Positions 8,179 to 16,154 of a stretch of DNA of 42,626 nucleotides are shown here, piece by piece. Within the stretch, counting starts at the first letter, position 1; each line of letters opens with the position of its first letter. Under the pieces are notes generated by a model, which ran no database searches, had not been told where the DNA came from, and was given only the letters and a program-made list of their open reading frames with translations. The position numbers and the translations under genes were made by a program. The DNA is from JAIXWP01 sp044371755. GTDB taxonomy: Bacteria; Bacteroidota; Bacteroidia; Flavobacteriales_D; Sanyastnellaceae. The stretch is from contig JBILSZ010000014.1 in assembly GCA_044371755.1 (NCBI GenBank), forward strand, positions 1-42,626, read 5' to 3'.

Positions 8179-8205
8179 TTGATTCATTTTCAAATAATTA
8201 CCTTG
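8179..8205 (+). promoter_or_regulatory. Carotenoid operon promoter P1, TTG-N17-TACCTTG
   Basis: TTG (8179-8181), 17 nt, then TACCTTGA (8199-8206), close to the TAnnTTTG consensus. The TTG of this -7 box is also in the right place to be the -33 of P2. Confidence 0.5.
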
Positions 8206-8231
8206 AATATTATATTATATCACTACCTTGA
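8203..8231 (+). promoter_or_regulatory. Carotenoid operon promoter P2, TTG-N18-TACCTTGA
   Basis: TTG (8203-8205), 18 nt, then TACCTTGA (8224-8231). It gives a leader of roughly 40 nt before crtI. The TACCTTGAA word occurs twice, 25 bp apart, so it could also be a direct-repeat operator. Confidence 0.5.
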
Positions 8232-8278
8232 ACAAAATTAACCGAGCCTCTGTTTGATAGGTTCATTACTAATTGTTC

Positions 8279-9772
8279 ATGAATAGTAAAATAGCGGTTA
8301 TCGGTAGTGGCTTTGCTGGGCTTGCAGCAGCCTGTTCCCTAGCAAAACAAGGGCATCAAGTGGTCGTATTTGAAAAGAATACCACTACAGGTGGTCGCGC
8401 GCGTCACTTTTCCTCCAACGGATTTATGTTCGATATGGGTCCCAGTTGGTATTGGATGCCAGAGGTTTTTGAAGAATTCTTCAACAAATTCGGAAAATCT
8501 ACCCGCGATTATTATGACTTGACCAGATTAGATCCTTCTTACCGTGTTTTTTTCAAAGACAAAAACGGAATGGATATCCCAGCAGATATTCAAGAATTCA
8601 AAAAATTATTGGATGCTATAGAACCGGGAGCTGGAATACAATTGGATAAATTCCTCGCCGAAGCGAAGGTGAAGTACGATACAGGAATGGGTGAGTTTGT
8701 ATGGAAGCCCTCGCTTTCATTTATGGAGTTCGCTGAGTTGAGACTTCTAAAAGAGTCTTTTCGTCTGCAGCTTTTCACTTCAATGAGCACTCATATTCGC
8801 AAGTTTTTCAAAAATCCAGAGATTATCCAACTGTTGGAATTTCCGGTTTTGTTTTTGGGTGCAAAGCCGGAGAAAACTCCGGCGCTATACAGCATGATGA
8901 ACTATGCTGATATCGCCTTAGGCACTTGGTATCCGCAAGGAGGGATGGTGAAAATCGCACAAGGAATGACTGCACTCGCCAAAGAGTTGGGAGTTGAAAT
9001 ACATACTTCAGCTAACGTAGAAAAAATAGTAGTTGAAAATGGCGAAGCCGTTGGTCTTATCGTCAATGGAGATTTTCAATCGGCAGATGTTATTGTGGGG
9101 GGCGGTGACTATCACCACATCGAGTCTAAACTTCTAGAGCCCTCGTATCGCAGCTACAACGAAGATTATTGGAACAAAAGAACAATGTCTCCTAGCTCGC
9201 TTCTTTTCTACTTAGGCATTAATAAAAAAGTCGATGGTCTGCTTCACCACAATTTATTTTTTGATGAAGATTTCGACCGTCATGCAGTAGAAATCTATGA
9301 TGACCCAAAGTGGCCTTCCAAACCACTTTTTTATATCTGTGCACCTTCTAAAACAGACAGCTCTGTTGCTCCGGAAGGTTGCGAGAATCTTTTTGCCCTC
9401 ATTCCTGTAGCGCCCGATATGAGCAGTGATGAGACACTTAGAGACAAATATTTAAACATGATTATCGAGCGTCTGAAAAAATATACAGGCGTTGATATAT
9501 CTGATAGCATCGTGTATAAAAAGAGCTATGCTCACGAAGAATTTATCAGCGACTACAATTCCTTCAAAGGCAATGCATACGGCCTTGCTAATACACTTTT
9601 GCAGACGGCTTTTCTAAAGCCTAAATTGAAGAGTAAAAAAGTTGATAACCTCTACTATACAGGTCAACTCACAACTCCTGGGCCGGGTGTCCCACCAAGC
9701 CTCATCAGCGGCCAAGTTGTGGCCGAAGAAGTAAATAAGTACATCCTATCTAAAACTTCAATACCAGCTTAA
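8279..9772 (+). CDS. crtI: Phytoene desaturase
   Basis: CrtI introduces four double bonds into phytoene to make lycopene, using FAD at the membrane. The 497-residue protein begins with a dinucleotide-binding GSGFAGLAAACSLAKQG, then GGRARHFSSNGFMFDMGPSWYW as in CrtI. It ends with YYTGQLTTPGPGVPPSLISG, the C-terminal bacterial-type phytoene dehydrogenase signature. It heads the operon and lies 3 nt before crtB, which is why I call it CrtI and assign the second desaturase near cruF to CrtD. The start at ATG 8279 is preferred to a TTG two codons upstream. Confidence 0.93.
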   Translation: MNSKIAVIGSGFAGLAAACSLAKQGHQVVVFEKNTTTGGRARHFSSNGFMFDMGPSWYWMPEVFEEFFNKFGKSTRDYYDLTRLDPSYRVFFKDKNGMDIPADIQEFKKLLDAIEPGAGIQLDKFLAEAKVKYDTGMGEFVWKPSLSFMEFAELRLLKESFRLQLFTSMSTHIRKFFKNPEIIQLLEFPVLFLGAKPEKTPALYSMMNYADIALGTWYPQGGMVKIAQGMTALAKELGVEIHTSANVEKIVVENGEAVGLIVNGDFQSADVIVGGGDYHHIESKLLEPSYRSYNEDYWNKRTMSPSSLLFYLGINKKVDGLLHHNLFFDEDFDRHAVEIYDDPKWPSKPLFYICAPSKTDSSVAPEGCENLFALIPVAPDMSSDETLRDKYLNMIIERLKKYTGVDISDSIVYKKSYAHEEFISDYNSFKGNAYGLANTLLQTAFLKPKLKSKKVDNLYYTGQLTTPGPGVPPSLISGQVVAEEVNKYILSKTSIPA

Positions 9773-9775
9773 CCA

Positions 9776-10618
9776 ATGAATCAAAAAGCACTTTTCGACG
9801 AAGTTTCAATTTCGTGCAGTAGGAAAACTACTCATGCCTACAGCACCAGCTTTAGTCTTGGTATTCGCACTCTTGGAAAACAATATCGCGACCCTGTATA
9901 CGCTGTCTACGGCTTTGTGCGTTTCGCAGATGAAATCGTTGACACTTTTCATGACTTCGATAAAGCCACACTCATGGCGCGTTTTCGTGAAGACACAGTA
10001 CGTGCCATTGAAGATAAAATTTCTTTAAATCCCATTCTTAATAGCTTTCAAAAAGCATATCACCAATTCAACTTCGATTGGGAGTTGGTAGATACTTTTT
10101 TGAAATCAATGGAAATGGATTTGGATAAAAATGCCTACGACCGCTATGGATACGAAACATATATCCTCGGTTCTGCCGAAGTAGTTGGATTGATGTGCTT
10201 AAAGGTTTTTACCTCAGGTGATCATGTGGAGTATGAGCGCCTGAAGCCCTACGCCATGCGACTTGGCGCAGCATTCCAGAAAATCAATTTCTTGCGAGAT
10301 ATAAAGGCCGACTACGAAACGCTTGGCAGAGCATACTTCCCAGAGCTCGACTTGCGAAATTTTGATGAGGCAACGAAGAGAAAAATCGAAGATGAAATCG
10401 CTGAAGATTTTCAAGAAGCCTACAAAGGAATTTTGATGCTCGACAAAGACGCACGCTTTGGCGTGTATATGGCGTATACATACTACGTACGTCTATTTCA
10501 AAAAATTAAAGCACTGCCCAGTAACAGAATAATGGAAGAGCGGATTCGCATTCCTAACCAGAAAAAATTTGCATTGATGTTAAAAAGCTATGTGCAACAC
10601 AATTTGAATATGCTATGA
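9776..10618 (+). CDS. crtB: Phytoene synthase
   Basis: CrtB condenses two geranylgeranyl diphosphates to phytoene. The 280-residue protein has the first Asp-rich motif in VRFADEIVDTF (DEIVD at about 52-56) and the second around GAAFQKINFLRDIKADYETLGRAYFP, as in trans-isoprenyl synthases of the squalene/phytoene family. The CrtB call over squalene synthase rests on the neighbours crtI, crtYcd and crtZ. Its TGA overlaps the next start by 4 nt (ATGA), which suggests coupled translation. No GGPP synthase gene is nearby, so substrate must come from elsewhere on the chromosome. Confidence 0.93.
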   Translation: MNQKALFDEVSISCSRKTTHAYSTSFSLGIRTLGKQYRDPVYAVYGFVRFADEIVDTFHDFDKATLMARFREDTVRAIEDKISLNPILNSFQKAYHQFNFDWELVDTFLKSMEMDLDKNAYDRYGYETYILGSAEVVGLMCLKVFTSGDHVEYERLKPYAMRLGAAFQKINFLRDIKADYETLGRAYFPELDLRNFDEATKRKIEDEIAEDFQEAYKGILMLDKDARFGVYMAYTYYVRLFQKIKALPSNRIMEERIRIPNQKKFALMLKSYVQHNLNML

Positions 10619-11130
10619 TTTTTGTGCGTTTGACTCTTTTTACTTTTTTATCCGCTTTATCGTTTTTAGCTCATACACAAGTAGAGCAATATAGAGACTT
10701 GTACTTCTCAGCGCGCGGAGAGGAAGGAATCAAGGCTTATTACAACACTGTATCATCTGTTCAGGAAACCAATGCTCTGGTGACGGCATACAAAGGGGTG
10801 GGAATCGCTATGTATGCTGAAGTAGCGAAAGAAGTTTCTTCCAAGCTTGATTATTTCAATAAGGGAAAAGCACTTATTGAAAAGGCCATTCAAAAAGATT
10901 TTTATAATCCAGAAATTCGCTTTTTGAGATACAGTGTGCAATCAGAAGTTCCATGGGTGGTAGGGTATTCCTCAAATCTTGAGGAGGATGCGAAAATTAT
11001 TTTAAATGCCTTGAAGCAAAATAAAGTAGATCGGTCTTCTTCATTCTGGAAAAAAGCAATTCTCTTTATGATAAAAAGCGACGAGCTCTCTTCAGAATTG
11101 GAAAATGAACTTAAAAAATATCAATCGTGA
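10615..11130 (+). CDS. Secreted protein of unknown function in the carotenoid operon
   Basis: A 171-residue protein with an apparent signal peptide (LTLFTFLSALSFLAHTQ) and a mature part that looks all-helical, with a KALIEKAIQKDFYNPEIRF segment reminiscent of a TPR-type helix pair. I do not recognise a family. It has no catalytic motif and no cysteine pair. It is locked into the operon: its ATG overlaps the crtB stop (ATGA) and its own TGA overlaps the idi ATG. That tight placement argues for a role linked to carotenoid production or membrane placement, but this is inference. The exported location is odd, because the other operon products are cytoplasmic or inner-membrane. Confidence 0.75.
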   Translation: MIFVRLTLFTFLSALSFLAHTQVEQYRDLYFSARGEEGIKAYYNTVSSVQETNALVTAYKGVGIAMYAEVAKEVSSKLDYFNKGKALIEKAIQKDFYNPEIRFLRYSVQSEVPWVVGYSSNLEEDAKIILNALKQNKVDRSSSFWKKAILFMIKSDELSSELENELKKYQS

Positions 11131-11651
11131 TGGAATCTGTAGTGCTCGTTGACGCCTATGACAATGAACTAGGCACGATGGAAAAAATGGAAGCGCATGA
11201 AAAAGGTCTCCTACATAGGGCTTTTTCCGTTTTCGTTTTTAACAGTAATGATGAGCTACTCATTCATCGCCGAGCGTTAGAAAAGTATCATAGTGGCGGT
11301 CTTTGGACAAACACATGCTGTTCCCACCCACGTCCGGGAGAAAATCTAGAAAATGCAGCTCACAGAAGATTAATGGAGGAAATGGGCTTTGATTGTGAGC
11401 TTCAGCATTCTTTCAGTTTTATATATCACGCTCAGTTGGATAAAGGATTGGAAGAGCACGAGCTTGATCATGTCTTTGTTGGACAATATAGTGCTAGTCC
11501 AGAAGTAAATCGAGAAGAGGTATGTGAATGGAAGTATGTGAGCATGGATTCTCTTTCTAAAGAAATGCAAAACACTCCTGAACTTTTCACAGAATGGTTT
11601 AAAATTGCCTTACCAATGGTACAACGTCAAAAGAATAAAGTAACCTTTTAA
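11130..11651 (+). CDS. idi: Isopentenyl-diphosphate delta-isomerase, type I
   Basis: Idi interconverts IPP and DMAPP, setting the precursor balance for isoprenoids. The 173-residue Nudix-fold protein has LIHRRALEKYHSGGLWTNTCCSHPRPGE with the catalytic Cys, the Nudix-like RRLMEEMGFDCEL, and EEHELDHVFVGQY with the catalytic Glu, all standard for type I enzymes. The start is ATG 11130, overlapping the TGA of the upstream gene; a GTG one codon upstream is the alternative. Its position in the operon suggests it boosts DMAPP for GGPP supply. IspH, which makes IPP and DMAPP, is encoded in the convergent minus-strand run. Confidence 0.95.
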   Translation: MESVVLVDAYDNELGTMEKMEAHEKGLLHRAFSVFVFNSNDELLIHRRALEKYHSGGLWTNTCCSHPRPGENLENAAHRRLMEEMGFDCELQHSFSFIYHAQLDKGLEEHELDHVFVGQYSASPEVNREEVCEWKYVSMDSLSKEMQNTPELFTEWFKIALPMVQRQKNKVTF

Positions 11652-11662
11652 AATAGTAGTAA

Positions 11663-12142
11663 ATGATCGCGTTGAATGCACTGATTGTAATCGCAACATT
11701 TTTTATTATGGAGTTTATGGCATGGGCCACGCATAAATTTGTGATGCATGGCTTCATGTGGTATTTCCATGAAGACCATCACGTACCGCACAAAAAATTC
11801 TTCGAACGCAACGACGTCTTCTTTCTCATATATGCGATACCGAGCTGGTTGCTTATGATGTTTGGTGCTATGGGAGGAGTGGACTTTAGGTTCTACATTG
11901 GTATGGGAATTCTTTTTTACGGCATCGCCTATTTCTTAGTACATGATGTCCTTATTCACCAGCGCTTTGATTGGTTTAAGAGAACTGACAATTTATACTT
12001 CCGAGCTATCCGCAAGGCGCACAAGGTGCATCACAAACACTTGGGAAAAGAAGAGGGTGAATGCTTTGGTATGTTGTTGGTGCCAATTAAATACTTCAAA
12101 GAAGCTGCACGCTATCGAGAAAACAAATTAAAATCGGCATGA
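11663..12142 (+). CDS. crtZ: Beta-carotene 3-hydroxylase
   Basis: CrtZ is a membrane di-iron enzyme adding 3-hydroxyl groups to beta-ionone rings. The 159-residue protein has the full set of histidine clusters: HKFVMH, HEDHH, HDVLIH and HKVHHKH, in the order and spacing of the CrtZ/fatty-acid-hydroxylase superfamily. Hydrophobic segments at the N-terminus and in the middle (FFLIYAIPSWLLMMFGAM and a following one) fit an inner-membrane protein. It overlaps the cyclase gene by 4 nt (ATGA). In a one-ring pathway it would hydroxylate the single beta-ring made by the cyclase. Confidence 0.93.
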   Translation: MIALNALIVIATFFIMEFMAWATHKFVMHGFMWYFHEDHHVPHKKFFERNDVFFLIYAIPSWLLMMFGAMGGVDFRFYIGMGILFYGIAYFLVHDVLIHQRFDWFKRTDNLYFRAIRKAHKVHHKHLGKEEGECFGMLLVPIKYFKEAARYRENKLKSA

Positions 12143-12882
12143 TTCCAACGAACTATTACTATTTGCTCGTTGACTTACTTTGCCTGAGCGGGCCTTTTTT
12201 ATTGAGCTTTCAAAAACGCCTGCCATTCTTTAAATACTGGAAAGCGCTTTTCGCAGGTACAATAGCGATGATGCTTGTTTATGTTCCTTGGGATATATAC
12301 TTTACAGCTAATGGTATCTGGGGATTCAACTCGAACTACATCACTGGTGCTCACTTAGGAAATTTACCCATTGAAGAGTGGTTGTTCTTTATTTGTATAC
12401 CATACGCGTGCATCTTTTCCTATGAATGTATTCGGTATTTCTTCCCGCGACAGCCACTAAAAAATTCTTCGGTTTATATTTCTGGAATCTATATCGCTTT
12501 TTGTTTAATATTTATCGCTACAAAATTTGGACATTGGTACACCAATTCAGCGGCGATAGTAAGCATCATTCTTTTGGTGTATCATTCATTCATCAAGAGA
12601 TCAGACTTTATGGGATATTTTCACCTTAGTTGGTGGATTCTTCTCATCCCATTTTATATTGCTAATGGCGTTCTCACAGGTCTCGATTTTTACAAATATC
12701 CTTTTATCAATTTACACCCGGAAAAGATTTCGGATCAAATTGTTTGGTATAATAACGAGCATAACTTAGGAATAAGAATTTGGTCAGTGCCCCTTGACGA
12801 CTTCTTTTATGGAATGGCAATGGTACTCTTGGCACTTACGGTGTACGAAAAACTAGTAAAGAGACAAACGAAATTAGTCTAG
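12139..12882 (+). CDS. crtYcd: Lycopene beta-cyclase, fused CrtYc-CrtYd type
   Basis: A 247-residue polytopic membrane protein with both halves of the heterodimeric-type lycopene cyclase in one chain. The first half has VYVPWDIYFTANGIWGFN and LPIEEWLFFICIPYAC. The second half repeats the plan with IWSVPLDDFFYGMAMV; the acidic P(L/I)(E/D)(E/D) pairs are the functional motif. This is the CarR/CrtYcd family, not the soluble FAD-dependent CrtY. It closes one or both ends of lycopene. The presence of cruF and crtD suggests only one end becomes a beta-ring. It is last in the operon, and its 3' end overlaps the convergent cruF by 9 nt. Confidence 0.9.
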   Translation: MIPTNYYYLLVDLLCLSGPFLLSFQKRLPFFKYWKALFAGTIAMMLVYVPWDIYFTANGIWGFNSNYITGAHLGNLPIEEWLFFICIPYACIFSYECIRYFFPRQPLKNSSVYISGIYIAFCLIFIATKFGHWYTNSAAIVSIILLVYHSFIKRSDFMGYFHLSWWILLIPFYIANGVLTGLDFYKYPFINLHPEKISDQIVWYNNEHNLGIRIWSVPLDDFFYGMAMVLLALTVYEKLVKRQTKLV

Positions 12883-13518
12883 TCTCGACAATACGGTCAG
12901 CGCCGCGAAAAACAACCACTGAAGAAAAAAGAAATAAGGCGAGATAAAATTCGCGTGTTTCGTAAATGCTTTTAATGATAGCGCGGACAGGATATATCCC
13001 ACTACCCACCAGCCTATAAAATTTTGAAGAGGTGCATAGCCGTCGGTGAAGCTCCAAAAGTCTACAACTGGTGCCACTAACTCCATCAGTATATCTAGCA
13101 TTACTAAACTAGTCGCTACCAAAATATTGACAATAACAGGCTTTGTTTCTTGGACATAATAAACAATGAATTGCTGCGCATTGTATACAAGCATTACCCA
13201 ATTGAGCCCAATGAGAACTGGAACATTCCAAATTTTAAAACCGAGCGTGCAGCCGTAGGTGTAATGTCCGAATATTAATCCTGTGCTCACCCCTACTCCT
13301 TCGATAAACCATGCAAGCACACCTACAGCCAATATGTAAAGCCACATCTTTTTTTCAAACCCCTTTTGACTCAGGAAAACTAAAATTGCGCTTGAAATAA
13401 GATTGAAAGGCGTCAAAGAATAAAACAACTCACTATAAAATGCCAGTCCAATCGCTCCTACTAGATAGACGAGAAAAAAATAAACGTATAAATAAGGACG
13501 CCACTTTTCAGCTATCAT
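12874..13518 (-). CDS. cruF: Carotenoid 1,2-hydratase (CruF family)
   Basis: CruF hydrates the terminal double bond of a non-cyclised (psi) carotenoid end, giving a 1-hydroxy group. The 214-residue protein is polytopic and has the family signature FIEGVGVSTGLIFGHYTYG, followed by NVPVLIGLNWVMLVY and a later LMELVAPVVDFW, as in DUF422/CruF proteins. It is unrelated to CrtC-type hydratases. It overlaps crtD by 4 nt (ATGA), so the two are translated together and act in sequence on the same carotenoid end. It also overlaps the convergent cyclase gene by 9 nt, so the two carotenoid transcripts are antisense at their ends. Confidence 0.88.
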   Translation of the reverse strand: MIAEKWRPYLYVYFFLVYLVGAIGLAFYSELFYSLTPFNLISSAILVFLSQKGFEKKMWLYILAVGVLAWFIEGVGVSTGLIFGHYTYGCTLGFKIWNVPVLIGLNWVMLVYNAQQFIVYYVQETKPVIVNILVATSLVMLDILMELVAPVVDFWSFTDGYAPLQNFIGWWVVGYILSALSLKAFTKHANFISPYFFFLQWLFFAALTVLSRLD

Positions 13519-14990
13519 AGTGAATCTTGGATTATACGCTCCGCTGCTAACCTAGCGGAAAACAAGCAGAGCGGAACTCCCCCCCCTGGATGCACGCTAC
13601 CTCCACAAAAATATAAACCCTTTAGCTTATTTGAGTGATTTTGATGACGCATAAATGCCGAAAAAGTGGAGTTGCTTGCATTTCCATACAGCGAGCCCAA
13701 ATGGCTACCAGTGCGATCTTGAATCAATTGAGGATCCAAAACTTCCTCTTGTTCAATCAATGAAGAAATGTCTTTTCCGAGGATGCGTTGCAATTTAGCG
13801 AGTATAGCCTGCTTTGCCGCATACTTCAATTGCATCCAATCCTGACCATTCAGATGCGGCACATTAATCATCACAAACCAATTCTCACAATTTTCTGGTG
13901 CATCATTCTTGCAAACCTTACTGGTGATATTTATATATACCGTTGGGTCATCGTGAAGCATTTTCTTATTGAAAATGTAATCGAATTCACTTTTATAATC
14001 CTCTGAGAAAAATATATTGTGTACGTCGAGTTCAGGGAAAACACCTTTTACACCCCAATAAAAAATCAACGCTGAAGATGACTTTTCTTGATTTAATATT
14101 TTCTCTGGAGAGAATTTATCTCCCAATAATTTTCGATAGGTTGGCGTAATATCTATATTACTCAGAACGATTTGGGCCTCCATTTTTTTATCACCCAACG
14201 AGATACCCTTTACTGTGTTTTTCTCGACAATAATGCTCTCTACCTTTTGATTAAAATGATATCGAACCCCTAGACGCTCACCTAATTGATGAATGCTTCG
14301 TGAAATATCAAACATTCCTTTTTCTGGTAAAAAGGCCCCAATACCATTTTCAAGATGAGGAATGAGCATCATCATAGCGGGAGTGCTATATGGATTGCTA
14401 CCATTGTAGGTGGCATACCGCGAAAAGAGTTGCACCGTTTTCGGATTCTTAAATGTCTTTTGAAGTTTTTGAAACAAAGTCCCTGAAATCGGAAGCTTGT
14501 AAAGCTGGATAATCGCTTGAAACGTTTCCTTCTTCTTTAGCAACGCATTAAAAGACAGCTCACTCTTTAAAAAAACGGGAGTGGTGATATTATATACTTC
14601 TTCACTGTTTTGGAGAAATTTTTCTACTGTCCTTTTATCCTCACCAAAGGTTTCACAGAGTTGATTGATATAATCTGTAGTATTAGAGGGAACTTGAAAG
14701 CGTGTGCCATCTTCAAAAAAATAATGACAAACGTGTTCCAGTTTTTGGTACCTGAAATAATCCGAAGGATTCAATCCGTTTAACTCAAAAAGTTCTTCGA
14801 CATTTCGTGGTAAGGTAAAAAGGCTTGGTCCGAGATCGAAACGATAAGCCCCGATCCACTTCTCTCTGAGCTTGCCACCGGGTCCGTCGGCTTGTTCAAA
14901 AACGTCGACATCAAAACCGGCTTTGCGCAGCCTTACGGCTGCGGCCAAACCCGCTATACCTGCTCCCAGTATGACTGCTTTCTTACTCAC
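13515..14990 (-). CDS. crtD: Carotenoid 3,4-desaturase (CrtD-like)
   Basis: A 491-residue FAD-dependent desaturase of the CrtI superfamily. The N-terminal VILGAGIAGLAAAVRL and GGKLREKWIGAYRFDLGPSLF motifs are clear, and the C-terminus has LYFCGGSVHPGGGVPLCLFSA. It differs strongly from the CrtI at 8279. Pairing with cruF in one transcript supports CrtD, which adds a 3,4 double bond next to the 1-hydroxyl made by CruF. GTG is the start codon. The gap to the upstream endonuclease-family gene is 37 nt with no clear promoter, so crtD may be read from a longer minus-strand transcript. Exact substrate is inferred from context. Confidence 0.85.
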   Translation of the reverse strand: MSKKAVILGAGIAGLAAAVRLRKAGFDVDVFEQADGPGGKLREKWIGAYRFDLGPSLFTLPRNVEELFELNGLNPSDYFRYQKLEHVCHYFFEDGTRFQVPSNTTDYINQLCETFGEDKRTVEKFLQNSEEVYNITTPVFLKSELSFNALLKKKETFQAIIQLYKLPISGTLFQKLQKTFKNPKTVQLFSRYATYNGSNPYSTPAMMMLIPHLENGIGAFLPEKGMFDISRSIHQLGERLGVRYHFNQKVESIIVEKNTVKGISLGDKKMEAQIVLSNIDITPTYRKLLGDKFSPEKILNQEKSSSALIFYWGVKGVFPELDVHNIFFSEDYKSEFDYIFNKKMLHDDPTVYINITSKVCKNDAPENCENWFVMINVPHLNGQDWMQLKYAAKQAILAKLQRILGKDISSLIEQEEVLDPQLIQDRTGSHLGSLYGNASNSTFSAFMRHQNHSNKLKGLYFCGGSVHPGGGVPLCLFSARLAAERIIQDSL

Positions 14991-15027
14991 GATATAGAAT
15001 AACGATTGCCTTCATTTTTTGTTCAAA

Positions 15028-16152
15028 TCAGCTGTTCTTCAATAATGTAAACCCCGCAACTACAGGATAATGGTCTGACAAATTATTATTCACGCTGCGA
15101 TAATAATCTGCTCTAAAATCTTTGCCATGAAGAATATAATCAATTCTAAAAGAAGGGAAAACACCATTATAAGTATTTCCGATGCCAGATCCACAAGACT
15201 TGAAGCTGTCTTCCAAATGCTCCGACAATAGACCATACGTGAAAGAAACGGGAGGATCATTGAAATCACCACACAACAAAACAGGATGTTTGCATGAAGC
15301 GACACTCTCTACGACTTTCTTCACTTGTTCTTCACGCTTTTCAAATGCTTTCTTTAATCGCCATGCTATGCGTTTTACACCTGCATCCAACTTTTCCTTA
15401 TTCTTATTTTCATCGACAAAAGCATAGTCTTCTGGTTTGAAACGAATAGATTGTAAATGCGCATTATAGACGCGTATCGTATCCCCTTGGTACTTGATAT
15501 CAGCGTAAATACAAAAATTATTTACATCCGATTCAAAAGGAATAAATCCTTTGTTGATGATGGGATACTTCGAAAACATTGCTACCCCAAAATAATTTCT
15601 ACCATTCTTCGCATGCGTGTATCGTGCATGAAAATATTTGGTGGGTAAAAATTTAAGTAGTGAATCTTTTGTGGTAAAATATCCTTTTTGATCCGAATGA
15701 AAAAACTCCTGAAAACAAAGTACATCAGGCGATTCGCCCTTTAATAAATCAAATATCTCATCTCGCTTCTCTTCGCTCCCCTCCTTATCATACAGACCAA
15801 ATAGGTGCACATTGTAGGTCATCACTTCTAATCCTTGCCAATCCTCAGCGGCAGCATCGACTCCAAAGGAAAAATTTATAAAATCCAATAACAAACTCGT
15901 TCCTATTAAGATCGCGAAAAGCGAAAAAACCATGAAGCGTCTGCGGCGAAACATCCATATGATTATAAATAGGATATTCGCTGCTAAAATCAATGGATAG
16001 GAAAGACCAACTAGTGTGAGATAACCCATTTTGGTTGGGGAAAAACTAACTCCAGCATAGCTTAAAAAGGTGACCAACACCAAAAAGATATTAAGCCACA
16101 ACAACACTTTATTGAGCGTGAGTCTTCGTTTCTTTTTGGGCCCTTCTTCCAT
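15028..16152 (-). CDS. Membrane-anchored endonuclease/exonuclease/phosphatase family protein
   Basis: A 374-residue protein. After a basic N-terminus there are three hydrophobic segments in the first ~105 residues (LLWLNIFLVLVTFLSYAG, LILAANILFIIIWMF, FSLFAILIGTSLLLDFINF). The EEP catalytic fold follows: VMTYNVHLFG, VLCFQEFF (metal-binding Glu), NAHLQS, LLCGDFNDPP and the C-terminal LSDHYPVVAGF with the Asp-His pair. All catalytic motifs are present, so it is likely an active phosphodiesterase or nuclease facing the periplasm. The substrate (nucleic acid, lipid or inositol phosphate) cannot be read. It sits just downstream of two rhomboid genes in the same direction with 2-3 nt spacing. Confidence 0.85.
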   Translation of the reverse strand: MEEGPKKKRRLTLNKVLLWLNIFLVLVTFLSYAGVSFSPTKMGYLTLVGLSYPLILAANILFIIIWMFRRRRFMVFSLFAILIGTSLLLDFINFSFGVDAAAEDWQGLEVMTYNVHLFGLYDKEGSEEKRDEIFDLLKGESPDVLCFQEFFHSDQKGYFTTKDSLLKFLPTKYFHARYTHAKNGRNYFGVAMFSKYPIINKGFIPFESDVNNFCIYADIKYQGDTIRVYNAHLQSIRFKPEDYAFVDENKNKEKLDAGVKRIAWRLKKAFEKREEQVKKVVESVASCKHPVLLCGDFNDPPVSFTYGLLSEHLEDSFKSCGSGIGNTYNGVFPSFRIDYILHGKDFRADYYRSVNNNLSDHYPVVAGFTLLKNS

Positions 16153-16154
16153 TC

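Noticed and set aside
13515..14990. Second phytoene desaturase as a duplicate crtI
   Set aside because: It is too diverged from the crtI at 8279 and overlaps cruF, which fits CrtD.
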